64,000 bases of DNA from Mycobacterium sp. SM1 (lineage in GTDB: Bacteria > Actinomycetota > Actinomycetes > Mycobacteriales > Mycobacteriaceae): contig NZ_JAFLNH010000001.1 in assembly GCF_018361265.1 (NCBI RefSeq), positions 1,674,001-1,738,000 of the forward strand, in the 5' to 3' direction. Of this stretch, positions 1-8,945 are shown piece by piece. The number at the start of each line of letters is the position of its first letter. Positions within the stretch are counted from its first letter, which is position 1. The notes under the pieces were generated by a model, which saw only the letters and a list, made by a program, of their open reading frames with translations, was not told the origin of the DNA and ran no database searches. The translations under genes were made by a program, and so were the position numbers.

Positions 1-589
1 CAATCCGGTCGGGGCCGTAGCGTTTGATGGTATGCACGTGCGCCGCGGCCACCATCTCGGCGGCCTCCCACCATTCGGCCCGGACAAACCCGCCTTTGCC
101 GCGCGCCGCCTTGTAGCGGCGGGACTTCACCGGATCATCCACGATATCCGCCCACGCCAGCACCGGATCCTCCAGACGCTGCTTGGCGTCTCGGTAATCC
201 TCCAGCAGCACATCGCGCACATACGGATAGCGCACTCGCGCAGGCGAATACGTGTACCAGGAGAACGACGCTCCCCGGGGACAGCCCCGTGGCTCGTATT
301 CAGGCTTGTCCGCGCCGATCGACGGATAGTCGGTCTGCTGCGACTCCCAGGTGATGACACCGTCCTTGACGTAGATCTTCCACGAGCACGATCCGGTGCA
401 ATTGACACCGTGCGTCGATCGGACCACTTTGTCATGCGCCCAGCGGTCCCGGTAGAAAGCATCTGCCGAGCGGCCGCCCGTCTTATGCAGCGCCCGGTGA
501 TCCGCAGAGATCTCGCCGTGGTGAAAATATTTGCCGAACCTCAGTAAAGCGTCGCCGGCGGCCCGGCGATCCTGCTGCGGCTCGATCAC
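1..589 (-). CDS. narG: Respiratory nitrate reductase alpha subunit NarG, N-terminal part
   Basis: The 196 visible codons encode the start of the molybdopterin catalytic subunit of membrane-bound nitrate reductase, which reduces nitrate to nitrite at the inner face of the membrane with NarH and NarI. The diagnostic segment is HGVNCTGSCSWKIYVKDG followed by TWESQQTDYP, containing the His and Cys ligands of the FS0 iron-sulfur cluster. The GTG start at 589 follows GGAGG with a short spacer. The rest of the gene runs off the left edge. The family call is very secure; whether the gene is complete cannot be seen. Confidence 0.95.
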   Translation of the reverse strand, partial: MIEPQQDRRAAGDALLRFGKYFHHGEISADHRALHKTGGRSADAFYRDRWAHDKVVRSTHGVNCTGSCSWKIYVKDGVITWESQQTDYPSIGADKPEYEPRGCPRGASFSWYTYSPARVRYPYVRDVLLEDYRDAKQRLEDPVLAWADIVDDPVKSRRYKAARGKGGFVRAEWWEAAEMVAAAHVHTIKRYGPDRI

Positions 590-897
590 TATGCCTCCAC
601 TCGCACAACAACTATCGCCAACTATCGTGCTCAGTCACCGAGGGTAGGGGAGGTTTTACCGGGGGCAAAAATACGCACCGCCACACGCGGCCCGCCGTGC
701 GATTGCGTTAACACCTCGGCCACATTGCGGGACGCGGGCATGCCGCAGTTTGGCCGCGTGCCATCGGAAAGCGCTGCTGGGGCGCATGATCGGCCGATGA
801 CGGGCGCAGCCACGCCGTCGTGGCGTCTTCGTGGTGTCCTAAATTTGTTGCGCGCCCGTAACACGGATTGTGGGCCCGGATGGGGCGGAGCGGCCAC
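590..897. promoter_or_regulatory. Intergenic region upstream of narG
   Basis: About 300 bases without a convincing gene lie between the narG start and the end of the methyltransferase gene, so this stretch should carry the narG promoter. It contains a tandem repeat of CAACTATCG at about 607-625, close to the narG start. No -10/-35 pair or recognisable NarL or DosR box could be assigned by eye. Confidence 0.4.
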
Positions 898-1704
898 TCA
901 GCGCTTTCTGGCGGTGACGAGCAAGACCTCCCACTGCATCGCGCCGCCGACCAGGTAGCGCCGCGCGAGATCGATGAGCTGGGCGTCGAGTGCGGCGGCC
1001 AACACCGTGTTATCGCCGATGGCGCGGTAGGCCTCGATTGTCGGACCGTAGTATTTCTTGAAGTACTCGTGCACGTCCTGGGCTCTTTCGAAGCGGTCCA
1101 CCCGCAAATCGACCCGTCGCATCTCGATATCGCGCACCCGCTCCCCCAGCAAGCCGGCGATGTACTCCTCACGACCCCACAACGCCTCGGGGGGCATGCC
1201 GGGAATTTGCGTAGGCCGATACGGCCGGATCGTGGCCAGCATCTGGCCGAACCATCCTTCCGGCGTCCAGCTGATCACACCGATCCTGCCCCCGGGCTTG
1301 CAGACCCGGACCAGCTCGTCGGCGGCGCGCCGGTGGTGCGGGGCGAACATCACGCCGATCGCGGACACCACCACGTCGAATTCGTCATCGACGAATGGCA
1401 ATGCTTCCGCGTTGGCTTCCCGCCACTGCATCGTGACCCCCTGCTCTGCCGCCCGCACTTGGGAGCGCTGCAGCAGCTCCGGTGTGAGATCGCTGGACGT
1501 GACGCAGGCGCCCGTCTTGGCGGCCGGGATCGAGATGTTGCCGGACCCGGCTGCGACATCGAGCACTCGATCCCCCGGTCCGATACCGGTGGCAGAGACC
1601 AGTATCGGGCCGAGCGGGGCCATCACCTGCTCGGCCATGAGGGCGTAGTCACCCAGCGCCCACACCGCCCGGTGCTCGCTGGCGGCCGCGGTGTCACTGC
1701 TCAT
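898..1704 (-). CDS. Class I SAM-dependent methyltransferase
   Basis: A 268-residue soluble protein with a Rossmann methyltransferase fold: motif I is VLDVAAGSGNISI, followed by the acidic strand (SSDLTPELL) and the post-I segment DVVVSAIGVMF, typical of the Methyltransf_11/25 group. The substrate cannot be told from sequence. ATG at 1704 is preceded by a perfect AGGAGG at 1711-1716. The gene is divergent from a MarR-type regulator, and a palindrome lies in the shared intergenic region, so local repression by that regulator is likely (inference). No sign of transfer or damage. Confidence 0.85.
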   Translation of the reverse strand: MSSDTAAASEHRAVWALGDYALMAEQVMAPLGPILVSATGIGPGDRVLDVAAGSGNISIPAAKTGACVTSSDLTPELLQRSQVRAAEQGVTMQWREANAEALPFVDDEFDVVVSAIGVMFAPHHRRAADELVRVCKPGGRIGVISWTPEGWFGQMLATIRPYRPTQIPGMPPEALWGREEYIAGLLGERVRDIEMRRVDLRVDRFERAQDVHEYFKKYYGPTIEAYRAIGDNTVLAAALDAQLIDLARRYLVGGAMQWEVLLVTARKR

Positions 1705-1843
1705 CGAGAGCCTCCTGTGGATGTGGATTGAGAATACGGACGCAAACGGGCCTCGGCACCTGCGACGTCGTTGTCGCTGTCGCCGCGACGGGTCTGGGAA
1801 ACCACCAAAACAATAGCACTTGGCTACACTAGCCTAAAGAAGC

Positions 1844-1860
1844 AATTTACCTAAGTAATT
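1844..1860. promoter_or_regulatory. Palindrome, candidate MarR operator
   Basis: AATTTACCTAAGTAATT contains the dyad TTAC-N4-GTAA (1847-1858). It lies in the AT-rich region between the divergent methyltransferase and MarR genes. A dyad in the shared promoter region is the usual arrangement for a self-regulating MarR protein; binding is inferred. Confidence 0.45.
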
Positions 1861-1953
1861 GTGGATGGGTGTTACCCTAGCATCGATGCGCGCGCCGCGA
1901 TGATGGCATTCCCCGCCCCGGGAGCAGGCGCGCAAGCATACGGGAGCAGTGAG

Positions 1954-2433
1954 GTGTCCGCCGACGACGCGACGACGATCGACGAGTCGCTGGATGTGCT
2001 GACCGATGCGCTGCTGACCGCGTCCCGGCTGCTGGTGGCGATCTCGGCCAAGTCGATCGCCCTGGTCGACGAGACCATCACGATCCCGCAATTTCGAACC
2101 CTGGTGATCTTGTCCAACCGCGGTCCGGTCAACCTCGCCACGCTGGCCGCCCTGCTGGGTGTCCAGCCCTCGGCCGCCGGCCGGATGGTGGACCGGCTGG
2201 TGGGCGCCGGGTTGATCGATCGGTTGCCGCACCCCGGTTCCCGCCGCGAGTTGCTGGCGGCACTGACCGCGCGTGGCCAGGCGGTGGTGCGGGAGGTCAC
2301 CGCGCACCGGCGCGCCGAAATCGCCGCCATCGTGCACAAAATGCCGCCACCCGAGCGCCACGGGCTGGTGCGGGCCCTGACGGCTTTTACCGCCGCCGGG
2401 GGTGAGCCCGCCGCGCATCTCGACGAGTCGTAG
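1954..2433 (+). CDS. MarR-family transcriptional regulator
   Basis: Winged-helix DNA-binding protein of about 159 residues. The sequence shows an N-terminal dimerisation helix, the helix-turn-helix segment NLATLAALLGVQPSAAGRMV with following LVGAGLIDRL, and the wing (HPGSRRELLAALTARG), all typical of MarR. GTG at 1954 is preferred because GGGAG lies just upstream; in-frame starts further upstream (1861, 1900) would add a low-complexity extension. Being divergent from the methyltransferase gene, it probably controls that gene and itself through the dyad at 1844-1860. The ligand is unknown. Confidence 0.82.
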   Translation: MSADDATTIDESLDVLTDALLTASRLLVAISAKSIALVDETITIPQFRTLVILSNRGPVNLATLAALLGVQPSAAGRMVDRLVGAGLIDRLPHPGSRRELLAALTARGQAVVREVTAHRRAEIAAIVHKMPPPERHGLVRALTAFTAAGGEPAAHLDES

Positions 2434-2494
2434 CTCGGCCGGGTGCCGTCGGCCCGTCATCACGGCGGGGCCGACCGGCCCCCAGGGCGCAGGC

Positions 2495-3049
<555 letters not shown>

Positions 3050-3061
3050 TTACCAGTTTGT

Positions 3062-3985
3062 TTACCAGCCGATTCCCGCGGCCGGCCCGCCCGCGAGAGC
3101 AGCACTGGACGCCGCGGCCCGACCGGGCCGCGACCAGTGCATCCGCACGTGCTGGCCGGGCCGTGCCTGGGCGAGTTTGTCGATGTCGTCGTCGATCACC
3201 ACGCCCGCCACCGGGTAACTGCCCGTTATCGGGTGATCGGGCCCCAGAATCACCGGTAACCCGTTGGGCGGCACCTGAATCGCGCCACGCACGGCGCCCT
3301 CGGCCGGCAGCTGCCGGCCGGGGTAGCGGTACCGCAGCGGACGGCCGGTCAACTGCAGCCCCACCCGGTTGCTGCGGTCAGACACCACCCAGTCGGTGTG
3401 GACCAGGGCCTCAGGGTCGAGAAGCCAGTCCTCACGTGGTCCGGGTGTGACCAGCAGCTCGAGCGGATCGTCGGTGATGGCGGCCACCGGGGCCTGGTCG
3501 AGTTCGGGGTAGTCGGCGGTGTGCGCACCAACCGGCAACACATCCCCGGCCCGCAGCGGTGGCGGGCCGATCCCGGACATCACGTCATAGCTGCGCGATC
3601 CCAGCACCGGCGGCACGTCGACGCCGCCCCGCACCGCCAGGTAGGTACGCAGGCCGGCGCGCGGGGCGCCCAGTGAGATCACCTCCCCGGCGCGGACATG
3701 GTGAATACTGTTGGTGCCAAACGTAACTCCGCCGACAGTTGGGTTGGTGTCCGCGCCGGTCACAGCGATATCGACGTCGTTACCGTGGACCCGCGCGGTG
3801 AGACCCCCGTACGTCACCTCGATGGTGGCGCGGTCGTCGGGGTTGGCCAGCAGCCGATTGGCCAGCCGGTGTGAGCGGCGGTCGGCGGCCCCGGAACGGG
3901 TGACACCGAACCGGGCGAGTCCGGGCCGGCCGAGATCCTGGACGAGCGCCAGCGGTCCGGTGCGCAGGACCTCCAGTGTTGTCAT
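3062..3985 (-). CDS. pxpC: 5-oxoprolinase subunit C (PxpC/KipA, biotin-dependent carboxyltransferase family)
   Basis: A 307-residue protein of the KipA/allophanate hydrolase subunit 2 family, equivalent in position and sequence type to Rv0263c. It begins with the family signature [21 protein letters not shown] and [20 protein letters not shown], and ends with the conserved [14 protein letters not shown] region. With PxpB, and PxpA elsewhere, this family opens 5-oxoproline to glutamate using ATP. ATG at 3985 is chosen because it starts at the conserved domain and lies 20 bases after the pxpB stop, implying an operon pxpB-pxpC-aac. A tandem TGGTAAACAA repeat lies at its stop codon. Confidence 0.92.
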   Translation of the reverse strand: MTTLEVLRTGPLALVQDLGRPGLARFGVTRSGAADRRSHRLANRLLANPDDRATIEVTYGGLTARVHGNDVDIAVTGADTNPTVGGVTFGTNSIHHVRAGEVISLGAPRAGLRTYLAVRGGVDVPPVLGSRSYDVMSGIGPPPLRAGDVLPVGAHTADYPELDQAPVAAITDDPLELLVTPGPREDWLLDPEALVHTDWVVSDRSNRVGLQLTGRPLRYRYPGRQLPAEGAVRGAIQVPPNGLPVILGPDHPITGSYPVAGVVIDDDIDKLAQARPGQHVRMHWSRPGRAAASSAALAGGPAAGIGW

Positions 3986-4005
3986 CGCTCTGCCCTCCTG
4001 CGCTG

Positions 4006-4656
4006 TTAGGCGGCCCGGAACTGGACCCACATGCCCGGCGTCAGCAGCGCCGGGTTGGGGCGCTCGATATCCCACAAGGTCGCTTCGGTGCGACCGATTA
4101 GCTGCCAGCCGCCCGGGGATGGGCGCGGGTAGATGCCGCTGAATTCGTCGGCAAGACCAACCGATCCGGCCGGCATCCACGCCCGCGGCTCGGACCGTCG
4201 CGGCACCCGCAGCCTCGAGTCGCCGCCGACGAGGTACACCGAGCCCGGGGTGGCGCCGGCGAACCCCACGCGCCACGGAACGGCGGTGTGGGCGTAGATG
4301 ACCTGCGCGATGGTCAGTCCCGTGTGATCAGCGACCGCGGGGAGATCGGGCCCGTCATAGACGACGTCGATCACCACATCCGGATGGCCGCCCGTCGGGG
4401 CGGTCGCCGTCGCTTCCGGTGTCACGCGCAACTCACGCAGGCGTGAACGGGTGATGCCCCGGTAGCGCGGGCCGTCGAGCTTTACCACGACGCTGCGGGG
4501 GGCGGCGACAATATCGAGCACACCGGGCAGGGCGGCCTCGCGGAGCGCAGCCGCCCACGCCAACACCTCGGCGGTGTTGTCGAACTCCAGTAACAATGCC
4601 TGGTCGCCGTAGTCTCGAACGGCGGGGGCCACCATCAAGTCCGTTGCCATGCTCAT
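4006..4656 (-). CDS. pxpB: 5-oxoprolinase subunit B (PxpB/KipI family)
   Basis: A 216-residue protein of the KipI/allophanate hydrolase subunit 1 family, the equivalent of Rv0264c. Family marks are [11 protein letters not shown] near the N-terminus, [14 protein letters not shown], the segment [17 protein letters not shown] and the C-terminal [15 protein letters not shown]. It is the partner of PxpC in 5-oxoproline hydrolysis and is the first gene of that short operon. An alternative ATG two codons downstream is possible. In M. tuberculosis the next gene is Rv0265c (a FecB-type lipoprotein); here synteny stops and an unrelated operon follows. Confidence 0.9.
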   Translation of the reverse strand: MSMATDLMVAPAVRDYGDQALLLEFDNTAEVLAWAAALREAALPGVLDIVAAPRSVVVKLDGPRYRGITRSRLRELRVTPEATATAPTGGHPDVVIDVVYDGPDLPAVADHTGLTIAQVIYAHTAVPWRVGFAGATPGSVYLVGGDSRLRVPRRSEPRAWMPAGSVGLADEFSGIYPRPSPGGWQLIGRTEATLWDIERPNPALLTPGMWVQFRAA

Positions 4657-4831
4657 TACCCGACGGTAACTCCGGGCCGAGGTGGTGGCGAGAGATTTTC
4701 GAGCTCTGCCAGAACGGCCTTAGCAATCGCTCAGAAGGCGCCGGTTCGCCGGGGTTGGCGAGCACGTTCGCGAGCCCGCGATCCGGCAGCCGGAGGCGAA
4801 TCCGGCTTGCCCGGGCCAGCTTCTCCGACCG

Positions 4832-5347
4832 TCACGATCGTGGGCCGAGATGGCGCAGCACCAGGGCGGTGACCAGCCCGTAGCCGAAATGCGGGACGAC
4901 GTCGCTGATCCAGCCGACGGCGCCCCAGGTCCGCGGATCGGTCACCCCTAAAGCGATCATCGGCCCGTTGGTGCCGATCAAGGCGCCGACGGTGGCGGCC
5001 AGGGTGGCAACGAGTGGGCCGGGTCGCCAGCCCAGGCTGTAGGCCAGCCCGAGGAGCACCCCGATCCCGATGCCGCCGGTGTATCCGGTGAGAGCGCCGA
5101 GACCCGAGATCCGGTTGGCCTGAGTATCACCGGTGCCCGGGATTGTCAGGTGGACCAGCTTCGCCAGCGCCTCAAGGGTCCGTTCGGGTGTCGTGCTGGC
5201 CGGCCGGCCCCGGACCGCCATGTCGGTGTAGGTGATCACGTTCAGCGCGGTGGTGCCCGCGGCGCCGGCGGCGGCGCCGCCCCACAACGCCGGCCAGAGC
5301 CGCTGCCCGGGTTTTGCCGTCATCGGCGAAGCCTCCTTGAGTGTCAT
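4832..5347 (-). CDS. Small integral membrane protein of the radical SAM operon
   Basis: A 171-residue hydrophobic protein with about four membrane segments: GGAAAGAAGTTALNVITY, GIGIGVLLGLAYSLG, LVATLAATVGALIG and PHFGYGLVTALVL. I do not recognise a named family. Its ATG (5347) overlaps the stop of the preceding methyltransferase as ATGA, so the two are translationally coupled. As the last gene of a three-gene operon it probably works with the methyltransferase and radical SAM enzyme at the membrane, in keeping with a lipid-modifying role (inference). Confidence 0.7.
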   Translation of the reverse strand: MTLKEASPMTAKPGQRLWPALWGGAAAGAAGTTALNVITYTDMAVRGRPASTTPERTLEALAKLVHLTIPGTGDTQANRISGLGALTGYTGGIGIGVLLGLAYSLGWRPGPLVATLAATVGALIGTNGPMIALGVTDPRTWGAVGWISDVVPHFGYGLVTALVLRHLGPRS

Positions 5348-6141
5348 GTCTTCTCCGCAATGATCAGGGTGTATCCGAGCCGGCCCGCCTTGACCGCGTC
5401 GCGCACGAGCCGGGTGTGGGTCAGCACGGCATCGGGTTGAATACCGTTGTCGGCGAGCATGTGCGGCGCTGCGATGCGCAGCGCGGTGACCCGGGCCTCG
5501 ATACGGTCGATCATTTTCAGCAGGCTGCCGTCGTGGGAGTCGGTGCGCCGGGTGCGCAGCCCGGCCCCGGCGAGGATCGCGGTGTAGCCGGTGACCGAGC
5601 GGGCACCGGCGATGCAAGCGGCCCAGGCCGCCAGCGTGGTCAACTCCGCCGGCAGGCCGGCGTCGGTGATGGTGACATCGGTGATGCCGGCGAGCCCGCC
5701 GGGCCGCAGAATGCGCGCGAACTGCTGCGCGGCCGCGTTCTTGTTCGGGAACGTGCACAGCGCGCATTCGCATACCAGGGCGTCGAAGGCGTTATCGGGC
5801 AGCGGAAGCCTTTCAGCGTCACCACGATGAAAGCGGACCCGCTGGGCTAGCCCGCTCGCTGCGGCGGCGGCCCGGGCGTGCTCGACGTTGACCTCGCTGA
5901 GGTCGACTCCGTCAACGGTGAGCGCCGGGTATTCGCCGGCCAGCAGCCGGGCGCTGGCCCCACGCCCGCAGGCAACGTCGGCCAGCCGTCGCGCGCCGCA
6001 GCCCAGCCCGAGCGCCTCGCCCAGCAGGTGAGTCAACCCCACCCCGCCCGGGTGGTAGCACTCCCCGAGCAGTAACCCGATGATGTCGCTGGAATAGGCG
6101 TCGGCGCAGCAGGTTTTGATGCGCTGCGGGCTTATGGTCAT
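5344..6141 (-). CDS. SAM-dependent methyltransferase, ArsM-like, coupled to radical SAM gene
   Basis: A 265-residue class I methyltransferase with motif I LADVACGRGASARLLA, the acidic loop GVDLSEVNVEHARAAA and the motif IV region DALVCECALCTFPNKN. It starts with KTCCADAYSSDIIGLLLGE; the N-terminal Cys pair and later CECALC recall arsenite/ArsM-type enzymes, but the substrate is not established. ATG at 6141 overlaps the radical SAM stop (ATGA), and its own stop overlaps the next gene the same way. The three genes therefore look like one co-translated functional unit. Confidence 0.82.
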   Translation of the reverse strand: MTISPQRIKTCCADAYSSDIIGLLLGECYHPGGVGLTHLLGEALGLGCGARRLADVACGRGASARLLAGEYPALTVDGVDLSEVNVEHARAAAAASGLAQRVRFHRGDAERLPLPDNAFDALVCECALCTFPNKNAAAQQFARILRPGGLAGITDVTITDAGLPAELTTLAAWAACIAGARSVTGYTAILAGAGLRTRRTDSHDGSLLKMIDRIEARVTALRIAAPHMLADNGIQPDAVLTHTRLVRDAVKAGRLGYTLIIAEKT

Positions 6142-7790
6142 CGGCGCACCGCCTTGGTTCCGGTGTTGGTGGCGTCACGCGCACCGCCGCTGCGTGGTTC
6201 GCCGGTTACGCGGGACATCTTCGACCCGTGCGGGGAGTCGGCCAGCAGCCCGGCCAGCGGGATGGCGTTAGGCACGATGTCGGGGACCGGCACCCCGGTG
6301 AGCTGTTCACGGACCTGCTCGCGGTAGCCGACGGAGTTGTAGGCGCAGAACGGGATCAGCCGCCCGTCGGGGGTGACCTGCTGCACGCAGCATTTCATCA
6401 ATTGCTTGACGTTGAGGGTGAACGGGTCCTGGAAGTCCTGGATGACGATCGCGAACACCCGGTCGGTGAGCTGGGCCAGCGCTTCGGGCAGGTTGATCCC
6501 GCAGGCGCCGGCGCAATCCAGGGCGGTGACGGCCCGCCGCAACTGCTCGGTGGTGGGTTCGCTGCCCAGCACCGCCGACGCCGACCACAGCCTCTCCAAC
6601 GCGTCGCGGATCGCCAGGTCGGGGATCACTCGGTTGGAGACGTAGTCCAGGTAGTCCTCGATGTCGAGCAGCCGCGGGATCGGCACCACGTGGTCGCCGT
6701 CGGTGAGCAAGTAGGTGATCGACCGGCAGCTAGGGAAGCAGCAGGGAACCGGGAAGAAATCGCTGGCGCGGAACCATTCGGGCAGCGCGGCGGTGATGCC
6801 GTGGATGATGTCGGAGTTGGTCAGCCGGGTCAGCGGGTCAAACGGCGTGTGCCGGCCCGCGTGGGTGACCGGCTGAAAAACCACCGACTGCACCGCGGGC
6901 GCGGCCATGCCGTGGCGGATGATCGGGCCCAGTTCGTGCTCGTTGAGGCCACGTTCCACGGCGGCGACCAGGCTGACGGTCAGGCCGACTTCGGCACAGT
7001 TGTTCAGAGCCCGGGCTTTGACGTCCCGCAAGTCGCAACCCCGGATGGCGCGGTGGGTGGCTTCCTCGAGGCCGTCGAATTGCAGGTAGATGTGCACGGG
7101 GCGGCCGGGCCGGTTGCGCTTGGCCAAGGCGGCGACGAACCGGCGATCCGATGCTAGCCGGATGCCGTTGGTGTTGATGATCACGGTCTTGACCGGGCGG
7201 GCCTGGGCGGCGTCGATGAAGTCGAGGATTAGTTTGTGGATGGTCGGTTCACCACCGGAAAACATCACGACCTCGGGCTCACCCTCGGCGGCCACCAAGG
7301 TGTCGAGCATGCGCTCACAGTGGGCCGTGGTGATGGCGTACCCGTCGGGCTGGTGACCGGAATCGGCGAAACAGATCGGGCAGTCCAGGTTGCAGTGGCT
7401 GTTGACCTCGATCAACCCCAGGCAGGCGTGCTGCTTGTGGTCCGGGCACAACCCGCAGTCGCTGGGACAGCCGTCACGGATCTCGGTCTGAAAAGACAGC
7501 GGAACGCTGCCCGGCTTGTTGAATCGGGCCGAGTCTATATACATGTCGGCGTCCCCGTACACGAGGGCCTCAAAACCGCCGTGCTCGCGGCAGCGTTTCC
7601 GTAGATACACCTTGTTGTCACGGATGTTGACCTGCGCGTCCACCACCACCTTGCACACCGGGCAGACGCTCTTGGTGTACTCGACGAACACCTCGTTAAG
7701 ATCCCGCCTCGCTGTCGCCACCGAGCCCCTATCCCTGTCGGCCTGGGTCCAGGTCACCTCAGCACCGCGGCCCGCAGCCGCGGTGGCCAA
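6138..7790 (-). CDS. Multi-cluster radical SAM enzyme, possibly Tes (tetraether lipid synthase)-like
   Basis: A 550-residue radical SAM protein. Reading from the TTG start, it has a rubredoxin-like knuckle (C43-x2-C46, C67, H70), an extra CxxxCxxC (C108, C112, C115) and the radical SAM CxxxCxxC in HCNLDCPICFADS (C133, C137, C140). FSGGEPTIHK (SAM binding) follows, with further Cys clusters downstream (CCFPSC, CAGAC, CC, FCAYN) that could hold auxiliary iron-sulfur clusters. This layout resembles the archaeal MJ0619/Tes family that joins lipid chains. The substrate is inferred, not shown. GTG at 7721 with AGGGG upstream is an alternative start that keeps every motif. It is the first gene of a coupled operon. 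Confidence 0.8.
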   Translation of the reverse strand: MATAAAGRGAEVTWTQADRDRGSVATARRDLNEVFVEYTKSVCPVCKVVVDAQVNIRDNKVYLRKRCREHGGFEALVYGDADMYIDSARFNKPGSVPLSFQTEIRDGCPSDCGLCPDHKQHACLGLIEVNSHCNLDCPICFADSGHQPDGYAITTAHCERMLDTLVAAEGEPEVVMFSGGEPTIHKLILDFIDAAQARPVKTVIINTNGIRLASDRRFVAALAKRNRPGRPVHIYLQFDGLEEATHRAIRGCDLRDVKARALNNCAEVGLTVSLVAAVERGLNEHELGPIIRHGMAAPAVQSVVFQPVTHAGRHTPFDPLTRLTNSDIIHGITAALPEWFRASDFFPVPCCFPSCRSITYLLTDGDHVVPIPRLLDIEDYLDYVSNRVIPDLAIRDALERLWSASAVLGSEPTTEQLRRAVTALDCAGACGINLPEALAQLTDRVFAIVIQDFQDPFTLNVKQLMKCCVQQVTPDGRLIPFCAYNSVGYREQVREQLTGVPVPDIVPNAIPLAGLLADSPHGSKMSRVTGEPRSGGARDATNTGTKAVRR

Positions 7791-7914
7791 CTGTTAGCAG
7801 CCGGACAATGCTGCGGCGCCCGGCCGGTCGTGCTGCCACGATGACAGCTCACGTGCGCACCGCGTCCCACCAGTGTGCTATAGCGGAAGAAATGATGCGA
7901 GGAGGTCGGCGACG

Positions 7915-8283
7915 ATGATCCGGGCCGTGTGGAAAGGAACCGTTCTCGCGGAGGCGCCGCGAACCAGGCGGGTGGAGGGCAACCACTACTTTCCACCCGA
8001 ATCCGTGAACCGGGCGCACCTGATCGAGAGCCCGACCAGGTCACTGTGCCCGTGGAAGGGCATAGCCCACTATTACACCGTCAGGGTGGGCGACGACGTC
8101 AACCCCGACGCCGCCTGGTGCTATCCACATCCGAGTCCGCTGGCCCGCCGGATCAAGAACCATGTCGCCTTTTGGAACGGAGTGACGGTGGAAGGCGAAC
8201 CCGACGGTGAGCGCCACGACGTGGCGCACCGTGTGGCGTCCTGGTTCGGTGTCAAGGCGGCGCGATGTGATGGCCGGCCGTGA
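7915..8283 (+). CDS. DUF427 domain protein
   Basis: A 122-residue protein of the DUF427 family, recognised from IRAVWKGTVLAEAPRTRRVEG, the YFPPESV segment, CPWKGIAHYYTV and AAWCYPHPSPLARRIKNHVAFW. The fold is a small beta barrel; the family's biochemical role is unknown. ATG at 7915 is chosen over an upstream in-frame start because GGAGG (7901-7905) sits at the right distance. It is divergent from the radical SAM operon and its stop overlaps the start of the downstream membrane protein gene (GTGA). Confidence 0.85.
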   Translation: MIRAVWKGTVLAEAPRTRRVEGNHYFPPESVNRAHLIESPTRSLCPWKGIAHYYTVRVGDDVNPDAAWCYPHPSPLARRIKNHVAFWNGVTVEGEPDGERHDVAHRVASWFGVKAARCDGRP

Positions 8284-8684
8284 ACACTCCGGGTAACCCC
8301 CATGTTCCGGCGGTAAGCCGCGACGCCCGGCAGTTGCGCGCGAGCACCGGTCGGCTGGCGGTATGGCGCATCGGCATCATCGGCGGGCTGGTCGGCATGC
8401 TGTGCTGCGTCGGGCCGGCCGTCTTGGCTCTCGCCGGAATCATCAGCGCGGGCACGGCGTTCGCGTGGGCGAACGACCTTTATGGCAACTATGCGTGGTG
8501 GTTTCGCCTGGGCGGGCTGGCCGTGCTGGCGCTGCTGGTGTGGATCGGGTTGCGTCGACGCAACCAGTGCAGCCTCGATGCGCTCCGGCGACTGCGGTGG
8601 CGCTTGGCAGCACTGCTGGTCATCGCCGCCGCCACGTACGGCGCGCTCTACGCGGTGACGACCTGGCTGGAACGATTCGTGTAG
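8280..8684 (+). CDS. MerT-like small membrane protein with paired cysteines
   Basis: A 134-residue protein with three or four membrane segments. The first contains GGLVGMLCCVGPAVLALAGI; a vicinal Cys pair inside a Gly-rich helix is the hallmark of MerT-type mercuric transporters. A second Cys follows in RRRNQCSLDALRR on the cytoplasmic side. It starts with GTG overlapping the DUF427 stop (GTGA), so it is translationally coupled. No mer genes are adjacent (merA is 8 kb away), so it might handle another soft metal or be unrelated to metals. Family assignment is moderate. Confidence 0.6.
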   Translation: MNTPGNPHVPAVSRDARQLRASTGRLAVWRIGIIGGLVGMLCCVGPAVLALAGIISAGTAFAWANDLYGNYAWWFRLGGLAVLALLVWIGLRRRNQCSLDALRRLRWRLAALLVIAAATYGALYAVTTWLERFV

Positions 8685-8945
8685 CCTTACCGGCCGACCA
8701 CCGCCGCGGATCTCGTCCTCGGGCTCCTCAAACTCGCCGCAGACGGCCGCGATTTCCCCTACGGAACCAGGAACGCTGTCGAAATAGCGGATTTCCGGCC
8801 ATCCGCATGGACGCCCCGCAAGAAGAAGTAGCAGCGTCCCGGCGATGTATCCGGTGAGAGCTCGCCGGCATATCCTTGGGCGAGGCCGGCTATCGCGCCT
8901 CTGACCGGAGATGGCAGCAGTGGTCCGACGAGAGGTCATGACGGC
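8685..8945. other. Intergenic region, no gene seen
   Basis: About 260 bases between the MerT-like gene and the MFS gene. Open frames here read as low-complexity shadows. It should contain the MFS promoter; GAGGT just before 8946 may be its ribosome site. Confidence 0.4.

Noticed and set aside
607..625. CAACTATCG tandem repeat near narG contains the same ACTATCG as the Tn554-like core
   Set aside because: No transposon sequence is present and a 7-bp match is expected by chance; not evidence of a second attachment site.
8121..8939. Long minus-strand frame opposite the DUF427 and MerT-like genes
   Set aside because: Arg/Pro/Gln-rich shadow of two well-supported plus-strand genes.
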